Under the pieces are notes generated by a model. That model saw nothing but the letters and a program-made list of their open reading frames with translations. It ran no database searches and was not told where the DNA came from. This document shows, in pieces, positions 56,098 through 64,000 of a stretch of DNA of 64,000 bases. Each line of letters opens with the position of its first letter. Positions within the stretch are counted from its first letter, which is position 1. The DNA is from Streptosporangium canum (GTDB lineage Bacteria; Actinomycetota; Actinomycetes; Streptosporangiales; Streptosporangiaceae), in assembly GCF_900113865.1 (NCBI RefSeq), contig NZ_FOQY01000026.1, forward strand, positions 55,229-119,228, in the 5' to 3' direction. The translations under genes were made by a program, and so were the position numbers.

Positions 56098-58179
56098 ATG
56101 ACAGAGGATGTGTCGACACGAGGGGTAGTGGGTATGCGGAGCATCTACGTGGCCGGTCTCGGGCGTGGTGACGGCAGGCAGATCGTCGAGCTCGGCCTGA
56201 TGGAGCTGCTCACCCGTCACGTGGATCGGGTCGGGGTGTTCCGGCCGATCACGGGGGAGGGCGACGACCGCACGCTCGAACTGCTCAACGCCAGATACCG
56301 CCCGGCGGCCTCGGCGATCGGGGTCACGGCCGAGGACGCCGCGGAGATCTATGCGCGGCGGGGCAACGAAGAGCTCATCGCCCGGCTGGTCGCCCGGTTC
56401 CACACGTTGGAGCGGGAGTGCGACGCGCTGCTGGTGCTGGGCAGTTCCTTCGACACCGACGACCTCCCACGCGAGCTGGCCCTCAACGCCCGCCTCGCCG
56501 CCGAGTTCGGCGCGCCGGTCATCGTGGTGGTGGGGGCGCACGGCGAGCAGGCGGCCGAGATCGCGATGGAGATGCGCACCGGCTACCAGGTCTTCTCGGA
56601 TCTGGGCAGCACGGTGCTGGCGGTGATCGCCAACCGGGTGCCGCAGGGAATGGTCGTCGAGCCCGGTCTGCCGGTGCCCTGCTACGTCATTCCCGAGCAT
56701 CCCTCACTGTCGGCGCCGACCGTCGGCCAGGTGCTGCAGGCCGTGGACGCCAAGCAGATCCAGGGGGACGAGGACGGGCTCCGCAGGGACGTGCTCGGGT
56801 TCGTGTTCGGCGGGGCCACGCTCCCGGTGTTCCTGGAGCACCTGGTCGACGGCGCCCTGGTGATCACGCCGGGCGACCGGGCGGACCTGCTGCTGGCCGC
56901 GGTGGCGGCCGAGGCGGCGGGTACGGCGAGGCCGTCCGGAGTGGTGCTGACGCTGGGGCAGGAGCCCACGGAGGCCGTCAGGGCCCTCACCGCCCGCCTG
57001 GCGCCCGGCGTGCCGGTGCTGTCGGCCACCGCGGACAGCTTCACCGTGGCCACCACCCTGGGCGGTCTGGAGGGGCGGCTCACCGCCGACAACCCGCGCA
57101 AGATCGAGACGGCCATCGGCCACTTCGAGAGCCACGTGGACACCGCCGACCTGGCCGACCGGATCGAGCTGGCCCGCTCCGACCGGGTCACCCCGATGAT
57201 GTTCGAGCACACCCTGCTGGAGCGGGCGCGGGCCGACCGGCGGCACATCGTGCTGCCGGAGGGCGAGGAGGACCGGATCCTCCGGGCCGCCGACATCCTC
57301 CTGCGGCGCGGCATCGTGGACCTCACCCTGCTGGGGCGGGAGGAGGTGATCCGGCGGCGGATCGGCGATCTCGGGCTCGACCTGTCCGGGGTGACCGTCG
57401 TCGACCCGCTGACCTCGCCGATGCGTGACTCCTACGCGGAGGAGTACGCCGCGCTCCGGGCGCACAAGGGGATGACCCTGGAGCGGGCCATGGACGTGGT
57501 CACCGACGTCAACTTCTTCGGCACGATGATGTTGCACCGGGGCGTCGTGGACGGCGTGGTCTCCGGCGCCGCGCACACCACCGCCGCCACGATCCTGCCC
57601 GCGTTCCAGATCATCAAGACGGTCCCGGGCACCTCGATCGTCTCCTCGGTGTTCTTCATGTGCCTGGCCGACCGGGTGCTCGTCTACGGCGACTGCGCGA
57701 TCAACCCCGATCCGGACGCCGAGCAGCTCGCCGACATCGCCATCTCCTCGGCCCGTACGGCGGAGCGTTTCGGCATCGAACCGCGGATCGCGATGCTGTC
57801 GTACTCCACCGGCCACTCCGGCAGCGGCGTCGACGTGGACAAGGTCCGCGCGGCCACCGCACTGGTCATGGAGCGGGCGCCGGACCTGCTGGTCGAGGGC
57901 CCCATCCAGTACGACGCGGCGGTGGACGCCAGGGTCGCCGACGCCAAGCTGCCCGGCTCCCGGGTCGCGGGCCGGGCGACCGTGCTGATCTTCCCGGACC
58001 TGAACACCGGCAACAACACCTACAAGGCCGTGCAGCGTTCCGCGGGGGCCGTCGCGGTCGGGCCGGTGCTGCAGGGGCTCCGCGGACCGGTCAACGACCT
58101 GTCGCGGGGCGCGCTGGTCACCGACATCGTGAGCACCGTGGCCATCACCGCCGTCCAGGCGCAGGAGGCCGACCGATGA
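56098..58179 (+). CDS. pta: Phosphate acetyltransferase
   Basis: 693 residues, ATG 56098; ATG 56134 (MRSIYVAGLGRGDGRQIVEL) is an equally good start. Three parts: N-terminal BioD-like domain (about 13-200), a DRTGG domain (about 220-330), and the catalytic PTA domain (about 370-690) with LPEGEEDRILRAADILLRRG and SYSTGHSGSGVDVDKV. It converts acetyl-CoA and phosphate to acetyl phosphate. It ends in an ATGA overlap with a Gly/Arg-rich frame that leads into ackA. Confidence 0.95.
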   Translation: MTEDVSTRGVVGMRSIYVAGLGRGDGRQIVELGLMELLTRHVDRVGVFRPITGEGDDRTLELLNARYRPAASAIGVTAEDAAEIYARRGNEELIARLVARFHTLERECDALLVLGSSFDTDDLPRELALNARLAAEFGAPVIVVVGAHGEQAAEIAMEMRTGYQVFSDLGSTVLAVIANRVPQGMVVEPGLPVPCYVIPEHPSLSAPTVGQVLQAVDAKQIQGDEDGLRRDVLGFVFGGATLPVFLEHLVDGALVITPGDRADLLLAAVAAEAAGTARPSGVVLTLGQEPTEAVRALTARLAPGVPVLSATADSFTVATTLGGLEGRLTADNPRKIETAIGHFESHVDTADLADRIELARSDRVTPMMFEHTLLERARADRRHIVLPEGEEDRILRAADILLRRGIVDLTLLGREEVIRRRIGDLGLDLSGVTVVDPLTSPMRDSYAEEYAALRAHKGMTLERAMDVVTDVNFFGTMMLHRGVVDGVVSGAAHTTAATILPAFQIIKTVPGTSIVSSVFFMCLADRVLVYGDCAINPDPDAEQLADIAISSARTAERFGIEPRIAMLSYSTGHSGSGVDVDKVRAATALVMERAPDLLVEGPIQYDAAVDARVADAKLPGSRVAGRATVLIFPDLNTGNNTYKAVQRSAGAVAVGPVLQGLRGPVNDLSRGALVTDIVSTVAITAVQAQEADR

Positions 58180-58414
58180 GCGGGCGGTCAGGGCCGTACG
58201 GCATGGCGGGGCGGCGTCCGGAGCGCCACCGGGAGGACGGGCCGGGCGGCCGGGGCCGTCCGGCGGGCCGGTGGGAGGGTACGGCGGGCCGCCGGGGACG
58301 TCCGGGGGGCCGTCAGGGACGCTCGGCGGGTCGGTGGGAGGATACGGTGGGCCGCCGGAAATGTTCGGCGGGCCGCCGGGGGGAACCGGCGAGCCGTCAG
58401 GACGGGGAGGCGTG

Positions 58415-58418
<4 letters not shown>
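58176..58418 (+). CDS. Gly/Arg-rich 80-residue ORF coupling pta to ackA (doubtful)
   Basis: The ATG at 58176 overlaps the pta stop (ATGA) and the stop at 58416-58418 overlaps the ackA TTG (TTGA). The product repeats G-R-x-G-R blocks (PAGRWEGTAGRRGRPGGRQG) and has no known fold. In the ackA frame the same DNA would give a Gly/Pro-rich lead (GGPPGTSGGPSGTLGG). It may be a real small protein, a translational bridge, or repetitive spacer. Confidence 0.35.
58270..58395. repeat. Imperfect 63-bp tandem duplication in the pta-ackA spacer
   Basis: 58270-58332 and 58333-58395 begin GGTGGGAGG-TACGG-GGGCCGCCGG and are about 70 percent alike, with period 63 bases (21 codons), so any frame stays open across both copies. 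Confidence 0.75.
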
Positions 58419-59551
<1,133 letters not shown>

Positions 59552-59700
59552 ACGTCGTCTACCTACAGCGGATGGATGAAATCCGCCGGGAGAAGTCCAC
59601 GGGACACGAACCGCCGCCTAGCGGTGGTCGTGGGACATACTTCCTGCAGTCGAGCGGTTGCCCAGCGTCGCGGGGGCGTGCTGGGCCGTCCGTCCGTTGT

Positions 59701-59736
59701 CGTGCTTGTACGGCTCCGCGGAGCCGTACAAGCACG
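59701..59736. terminator. Perfect 36-bp palindrome between ackA and aldehyde dehydrogenase
   Basis: CGTGCTTGTACGGCTCCG and its exact reverse complement abut with no spacer. It lies between convergent genes in a 244-base gap. It should act as a bidirectional terminator. A short run of TTCTGCGGCC words (three copies) follows it. Confidence 0.75.
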
Positions 59737-59795
59737 TCTCGGGGTTCTGCGGCCCTTCTGCGGCCTTTCTGCGGCCCGAAGGTCCGCAAGAGGCG

Positions 59796-61229
59796 TCAGC
59801 CCAGGCGGGCGATCGACTTGTACTCCAGGTAGGCCGACAGGCCCTCGGGGCCGAGTTCGCGGCCGAGGCCGCTGCTCTTGAAGCCGCCGAACGGGGAGCT
59901 GGACTCGATCATGTAGAGGTTGACCCCGTAGGTGCCGGCGCGCACCTGGCGGGCGATGTCCATGCCGTGCTCGGTGTCGGCGGTCCACACCGTCCCGGCC
60001 AGGCCGTAGTCGTTGTCGTTGGCGATGCGGACCGCGTCGGCCTCGTCCTCGTAGGGGATCACCGCCAGGACCGGGCCGAAGATCTCCTCGCGGGCGATGC
60101 GCATCTCGTTGGTGGCCCCGGCGAAGACGGTCGGAGCGACGTACCAGCCTCGGTCGTAGGGGCGCTCCAGGCCGCCGACGACCGGCTTGGCGCCCTCGTC
60201 GATGCCGATCCTGATGTAGTCCTGGACCCGCTCCTGCTGCCGCTTGGCGACCAGCGGGCCGATGCCGGTGGCGGGGTCGGCGGGGTCGCCGACCGGCATG
60301 CCGCGGACCATCGAGGCGACCGCGTCCACGACCTCGTCGTAGCGGTTGCGCGAGGCCAGGATGCGTGTCTGGGCGACACAGGCCTGCCCGTTGTTCATCA
60401 GGGAGGCGATCGACAGGAAGCCCATCGCGGAGGGCAGGTCGCAGTCGTCCAGGATGATCGCGGCCGACTTGCCGCCGAGCTCCAGGGTGCACCGCTTGAG
60501 CTGCTCGCCGCAGATCGCGGCGATGCGGCGGCCGGCCGCGGTGGAGCCGGTGAAGGCGACCTTGTCCACGCCGGGGTGGGAGACCAGGTGCTCGCCGGCC
60601 TCGCGGCCGGCGGCGACGATGTTGACGACGCCGTCGGGGATGCCCGCCTCCTTGACCATCTCGGCCAGCAGGTAGGAGTCGAGCGGGGTCTCGGGGGCGG
60701 GCTTCACCACGACCGTGCAGCCCGCGACGAGGGCGGGGGCGAGCTTGATCATGATGACGAACTGCGGGACGTTCCACGGGACCACGGCGGCGACCACGCC
60801 GACCGGCTCGCGGCGGACGGTCACCGGGCCGAAGGTGCCCGGCCGCTCCTCCTCGACGGGGAAGGACGCGCCGAGCCCGGCGTAGTACTGCAGCATGCCG
60901 AGCGGCTGCGGAGCCTGCGCCATCTGCGAGAAGGTGATGGGGGAGCCCATCTCCAGCGTGATGATCTCGGCCATCTCGGACTGGCGGGCCGCGTAGATCT
61001 CGGCGAGCCTGCCGACCACGGCGGCGCGTTCCGCCATCGTCATCCGGGGCCAGGGGCCCTGGTCGAAGGCCTGGCGCGCGGCGGCCACCGCGCGGTCCAT
61101 GTCGGCGGGGGTGCCGTCGGGGACGCGGCCGACGACCTCCTCGGTGTGGGGCGAGACGACGTCGATGGTCCCGGTGCCCGCGGGGGCCACCCAGTCGCCC
61201 CCGATGAACAGCGTGTCGTGCTGACGCAT
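59796..61229 (-). CDS. Aldehyde dehydrogenase
   Basis: 477 residues from ATG 61229 (AGGAGG nine bases upstream), MRQHDTLFIGGDWVAPAGTG. PWNVPQFVIMIKLAPALVAG (about 150-169), VVKPAPETPLDSYLLAEMV, FTGSTAAGRRIA, LELGGKSAAI (catalytic glutamate) and MNNGQACVAQTRIL (catalytic cysteine) are present, with GRELGPEGLSAYLEYKSIA at the end. NAD(P)-dependent oxidation of an aldehyde; substrate unknown. The open frame up to 62561 is shadow sequence. Convergent with ackA. Confidence 0.95.
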   Translation of the reverse strand: MRQHDTLFIGGDWVAPAGTGTIDVVSPHTEEVVGRVPDGTPADMDRAVAAARQAFDQGPWPRMTMAERAAVVGRLAEIYAARQSEMAEIITLEMGSPITFSQMAQAPQPLGMLQYYAGLGASFPVEEERPGTFGPVTVRREPVGVVAAVVPWNVPQFVIMIKLAPALVAGCTVVVKPAPETPLDSYLLAEMVKEAGIPDGVVNIVAAGREAGEHLVSHPGVDKVAFTGSTAAGRRIAAICGEQLKRCTLELGGKSAAIILDDCDLPSAMGFLSIASLMNNGQACVAQTRILASRNRYDEVVDAVASMVRGMPVGDPADPATGIGPLVAKRQQERVQDYIRIGIDEGAKPVVGGLERPYDRGWYVAPTVFAGATNEMRIAREEIFGPVLAVIPYEDEADAVRIANDNDYGLAGTVWTADTEHGMDIARQVRAGTYGVNLYMIESSSPFGGFKSSGLGRELGPEGLSAYLEYKSIARLG

Positions 61230-61568
61230 GATGTGTTGCCTCCTGGTGGGCGGGCCGGAGTCAATATCTGAGCTAGTGCTTGCTTGGATAGTGTCGTCCG
61301 CCGGGGAGGGCTTCACAAGGCCCCGCGCCGATGAGACCGAATCATGTTCTGTCGGTGATGGCAAGGGACCGTACTGTGCGAGGATTCCCCCGGTGGATCT
61401 CCCGTGACGGTGGTGCCGCGGCCCGGGCGGCGGCATTTGTTTAAAGCACCGCAGACTGGTAGATAGTTCGTCAATGGTGCGTGGTTTCCGCCGTTCCGGT
61501 GGCGGGCACCAAGATCGTCTTCTATAGTTTCGCTCCGTCCATGAGGGGGCTCTGGAGGTGAGCGAAGC
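61230..61568. other. Divergent promoter gap between aldehyde dehydrogenase and the secreted coiled-coil gene
   Basis: About 340 bases, AT-richer near 61420-61530. It contains a GCTTGCTTGG element at 61278-61287 that is not palindromic. No gene and no confident operator are seen. Confidence 0.4.
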
Positions 61569-62480
61569 GTGAGATCGACTCGCGCGGCCACGCTGGGCGC
61601 CGTGCTCGCCGCGCTGCTCCTGACCCCTGTCATGGCCGGCGCCGCCGTCCAGCACGCCGCCAGACCCGACCCCGAGGCCGAGCTCCGCAAGCTCACCCGC
61701 GAGGCGAGCCAGCTCAACAAGAACTACCGCGGCCAGGTGCAGAGCCTGGAGGAGACCCGGGTCCAGGCCAGCAAGGCCGCCGCCAACGCCAAGAGCCTGA
61801 AGAGGGCGCTGGCCACCGCGCAGGTCGACGTCGTCCGGTTCGCCCAGACCGCCTACATGGGCGGCACGCTGGACGGCGCCAACCTGCTGAGCTTCCAGGG
61901 CGACGCCGGCAGCGTCCTCAGCCAGGCCGCAACCATGTCCTACCTGGCCAGCCAGCGCGCCACCCAGCTCAACCGGCTCCAGGAGATGATCAAGAAAGCC
62001 AAGGTCGCGGAGAAGTCGGCGGAGGCGAAGGTCGTCAAGCTCAAGGACGACATCGCGGCTCTGAAGAAGGACAGGGTCCGGATCGAGGGACTCCTGGCCA
62101 AGTACGGCTTCCAGACCCCCTCCGGCAGCGGCGGCCTGACCGCCCGCACGGTGGCCATGCGCAACATGGTGTTGCAGGCCTTCCCGATGCCCTACAGCTA
62201 CGGCTGCCTGCGCCCCGGCGATCCGGGCGACCACGGCAGCGGCCGGGCCTGCGACTTCATGATGAGCACCGGTGGCCGGGTCCCGACCGCCGAGGCCAAG
62301 GAGCGCGGCGACCGCCTCGCCCAGTGGGCCATCACCAACGGCCCCCGGCTCGGGGTCATGTACATCATCTGGCAGCAGAAGTACTACGACGTCCGGACCG
62401 GCGCCGGCTGGAAGATGATGTCCAACCGCGGCGGCAACACCGCCAACCACATCGACCACGTCCACATCTCGATGTTCTGA
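61569..62480 (+). CDS. Secreted coiled-coil protein with C-terminal ARB_07466-like domain
   Basis: 303 residues, GTG 61569 after GGAGG. Signal peptide about 1-26 (LAALLLTPVMAGAA), then a long coiled coil of about 36-170 (LNKNYRGQVQSLEETRVQAS; KKAKVAEKSAEAKVVKLKDD), like RipA/PcsB-type cell-wall lytic regulators, and a C-terminal domain from about 195 with YGCLRPGDPGDHGSGRACDF and HIDHVHISMF, which carries a His/Asp zinc-like pattern seen in ARB_07466 domains. An extracellular cell-wall factor is inferred. No NlpC domain. Confidence 0.8.
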   Translation: MRSTRAATLGAVLAALLLTPVMAGAAVQHAARPDPEAELRKLTREASQLNKNYRGQVQSLEETRVQASKAAANAKSLKRALATAQVDVVRFAQTAYMGGTLDGANLLSFQGDAGSVLSQAATMSYLASQRATQLNRLQEMIKKAKVAEKSAEAKVVKLKDDIAALKKDRVRIEGLLAKYGFQTPSGSGGLTARTVAMRNMVLQAFPMPYSYGCLRPGDPGDHGSGRACDFMMSTGGRVPTAEAKERGDRLAQWAITNGPRLGVMYIIWQQKYYDVRTGAGWKMMSNRGGNTANHIDHVHISMF

Positions 62481-62524
62481 GCTGCCAGCTTCCTGACCTG
62501 CGGTGATCTCGTCGTAAGCCCTTC

Positions 62525-63538
62525 TCAGGGCACATCCAGGGCACTTCGGCCCATCGCCCACACGTCTTCGATGACCTGCCTCATGCGGTCCTCGCTGGAG
62601 GGCATCAGGTGCGTGTAGGTCCGCAAGGTGAAGCCGGGGTCGGCGTGTCCCAGGAAGTCGGCCACGGCCTTGATGGACACGCCCCGCTCCAGGAGCACCG
62701 AGGCGAAGTGATGGCGGAGCATGTGGAAGCCGTTCTCCCTGGTCGCCGAAATGCCGACCTTGGTCAGGGTGAGCTTCCAGACGAAGCGGTTGAACTCGGT
62801 GCGGTTGATCACACTGCGCAGCCTGGTCGTGAAGACCAGCTCCGCCGAGTGCGGCGGTCCATCCGCTGTGCGCCAGGGCAAGGTGACCTCGACCGGCGCG
62901 AAGGCCTCCTGATGATCCGAAAGGCGCAGGGCGAGACTCTCCGGGAGGGGGACGTCACGAACCTTTCCGCCTTTCGGCAGTGCGAAGAGCATGCGGCGAT
63001 CGTTGGGTAACTTGACCTGCCGCCGGACATGGACGACTCCGGCCGCAAGGTCGATGTCGTCGACTGCCAGGCCAAATGCCTCACCCTGACGGAGCCCGAG
63101 CATCGCCGCCGCCTGCACCATGACCTCATAGCGTCGTGTGACGGCGCCGGCCACGGTCTTCACCTGTTCCACCGACCATGGCCTGATCTTCTTGGACTCC
63201 GCTTTCGGTGGCTTCACCGATCCCGCGTGGCAGGGATTCTTGGGAATGAGGTCGTCGTCCACCGCAGCGTTCAGGAGCGCGGAGAAGTGGGCGAAGACGG
63301 TCCGGACGTAGTTCGGCGCGAGCTTCACCTGAAGGCCGCGCAACCACGTCTGAAGGAGACTGGGGCGTAACTCCCGCAGCTCCTCCTTCCCGAGAGTGGG
63401 GTAGACGTGGAGCCGTAGGCGGATCTCCACCAACTCGTATGACGACCGGTCGAAGGTCTGTGCGGCGAGCCACTGATCCCCGTACTCCTTGACTGTGATC
63501 TTCCCCGCGTTCGGGTCGACGTAGGTTCCGCGGTTCAA
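62525..63538 (-). CDS. Tyrosine recombinase/integrase, 5'-truncated
   Basis: 337 residues from a TTG at 63538. Core-binding helices at about 40-110, then the catalytic domain with LGLRQGEA (first Arg, about 143), HMLRHHFASVL (HxxR, about 278), LGHADPGFTLRTYTH (His and Tyr, about 305-318). All catalytic residues are readable. The N-terminal arm-binding domain is missing: in-frame sequence upstream (AEAFDAQITSDL) is integrase-like for about 25 residues, then meets a stop at 63620. No tRNA or attachment site was found at the gene end. Probably not a functional recombinase. Confidence 0.85.
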   Translation of the reverse strand: MNRGTYVDPNAGKITVKEYGDQWLAAQTFDRSSYELVEIRLRLHVYPTLGKEELRELRPSLLQTWLRGLQVKLAPNYVRTVFAHFSALLNAAVDDDLIPKNPCHAGSVKPPKAESKKIRPWSVEQVKTVAGAVTRRYEVMVQAAAMLGLRQGEAFGLAVDDIDLAAGVVHVRRQVKLPNDRRMLFALPKGGKVRDVPLPESLALRLSDHQEAFAPVEVTLPWRTADGPPHSAELVFTTRLRSVINRTEFNRFVWKLTLTKVGISATRENGFHMLRHHFASVLLERGVSIKAVADFLGHADPGFTLRTYTHLMPSSEDRMRQVIEDVWAMGRSALDVP

Positions 63539-63619
63539 GTCACTGGTGATCTGGGCGTCGAACGCTTCGGCGCGGCCTGCGGTCCGGGTCGGCTTGCCAC
63601 CGGGCGGTAGCGGTCGGGG

Positions 63620-64000
63620 TCAGCTTCGGCCTAGCTGCCGGTAGATGGCGACGGCCTCCTGCTCCACGGGTGCCGCCTCGGCATGGCAGCGCAGCCTCTT
63701 CAGTGTGTTGCCGAGGTTGCTCAGCAATTGGGCGAGGTTGGGGCGGTAGCGGTCGGGGTCGGCCTCGGCCAGCTGCCGGTAGATGGCGACGGCCTCTTGC
63801 TCCACGGGCAGCTCCTCGGCGAAACGGTCCAGTCGATACAGCGTGTGACTGAAGTGGCCCAGAGATGCGGCGAGGTCGGGGCGGTAGCGGTCGGGGTCGG
63901 CCTCGGCCAACCGCCGGTAGATGGCGACCGCCTCCTGTCTCACCGATGCCACCTCCGCGAAACGGCCTAGCTGATACAGCGTGTGACCGAGGTTGCTCAG
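63620..64000 (-). CDS. TPR-repeat protein, broken 3' end (5' part outside window)
   Basis: The frame is open from the window edge (LSNLGHTLYQLGRFAEVASV) to a stop at 63620. It repeats a 46-residue unit, EAVAIYRRLAEADPDRYRPD then LAASLGHFSHTLYRLDRFAE and ELPVEQ, almost identical at the DNA level (138-base period), as in large actinobacterial TPR proteins. An extra T at 63632 (plus strand) shifts frame, giving an early stop; the lost frame still reads like TPR until about 63602, where integrase sequence begins. A damaged end of a longer protein. Confidence 0.75.
   Translation of the reverse strand: MSNLGHTLYQLGRFAEVASVRQEAVAIYRRLAEADPDRYRPDLAASLGHFSHTLYRLDRFAEELPVEQEAVAIYRQLAEADPDRYRPNLAQLLSNLGNTLKRLRCHAEAAPVEQEAVAIYRQLGRS

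Noticed and set aside
56098..56700. Missing P-loop lysine in the Pta N-terminal domain
   Set aside because: The GLGRGDGRQ form is, as I recall, the ordinary state in actinobacterial Pta proteins, so it is not unusual.
59658..61271. A 537-codon plus-strand frame over the aldehyde dehydrogenase
   Set aside because: It is antisense to a gene with intact catalytic Cys and Glu, and contains the palindrome between ackA and the dehydrogenase.
61280..61291. TTGCTTGGATAG also found at 9349-9360 upstream of the TlpA-like gene
   Set aside because: Shared 12-mers between two places in 64 kb are expected by chance, and the 61280 copy is not part of a palindrome.
61230..62561. N-terminal extension of the aldehyde dehydrogenase to 921 codons
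   Set aside because: The extension is antisense to the secreted coiled-coil gene; a good ribosome binding site lies at ATG 61229.

Overview
The window is a chromosomal stretch of a very high-GC Gram-positive actinomycete. GTG and TTG starts are common, 4-base stop/start overlaps are frequent, and almost every GC-rich frame is open on both strands. The gene order gltX, tRNA-Gln/Glu, ndgR-leuCD, hup, plsC-gpsA, ddl-thiL-thiD, rpmB-recG-rsmD-coaD-rpmF-rnc-mutM-smc-ftsY matches the core arm known from Streptomyces and relatives. The siderophore locus that follows ftsY and several lineage-type hypothetical genes suggest a Streptosporangiales member; that placement is an inference.

Left part (1-6.8 kb): a six-gene, fully overlapping minus-strand operon for Asp23/Gls24 envelope-stress proteins (two Asp23 paralogues, a short Asp23-like protein, DUF2273, DUF6286, AmaP) is preceded by a good match to a SigB/SigF-type promoter. 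It is followed by a fumarylacetoacetate-hydrolase-family gene coupled to gltX, and by a divergent MATE exporter/PadR regulator pair with an inverted repeat between them.

Middle part (6.8-41.6 kb): M3 oligopeptidase; tRNA-Gln-Glu-Glu; a thioredoxin-fold gene under two tandem palindromes; a conserved acidic protein; NdgR-type IclR regulator divergent from leuCD; HU; an MFS exporter; CofC (F420); phospholipid precursor genes plsC and gpsA; a Cys/Met-type PLP enzyme that lacks the Schiff-base lysine; ddl; thiamine genes thiL and thiD; rpmB; a DAK2/FakA-like protein; recG; rsmD; coaD; DUF177-rpmF; rnc-mutM-acyP; smc; ftsY. These are mostly housekeeping genes of translation, coenzyme, cell-wall and DNA-repair function.

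Right part (41.6-64 kb): an iron-box-controlled siderophore ABC importer; a cysteine-synthase-fold enzyme resembling Cds1 desulfhydrase; a SigR/SigH-like ECF sigma factor with no anti-sigma gene beside it; a NodB polysaccharide deacetylase lipoprotein; a beta-propeller lipoprotein with Met/His-rich loops; a DUF397 gene with the relic of its DUF5753 partner; typA; a truncated AMP-binding protein; an alpha/beta hydrolase; pta-ackA with an odd Gly/Arg-rich coupled spacer; an aldehyde dehydrogenase; a secreted coiled-coil protein. At the far right a 5'-truncated tyrosine integrase abuts the frameshifted end of a TPR-repeat gene, which marks a mobile-element scar.

No rRNA, CRISPR array or complete insertion sequence was seen. 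The strongest oddities are the lysine-less PLP enzyme, the tandem operator at 9353-9397, the AMP-binding N-domain gene, the pta-ackA spacer ORF, the Met/His-rich propeller, and the integrase/TPR junction.
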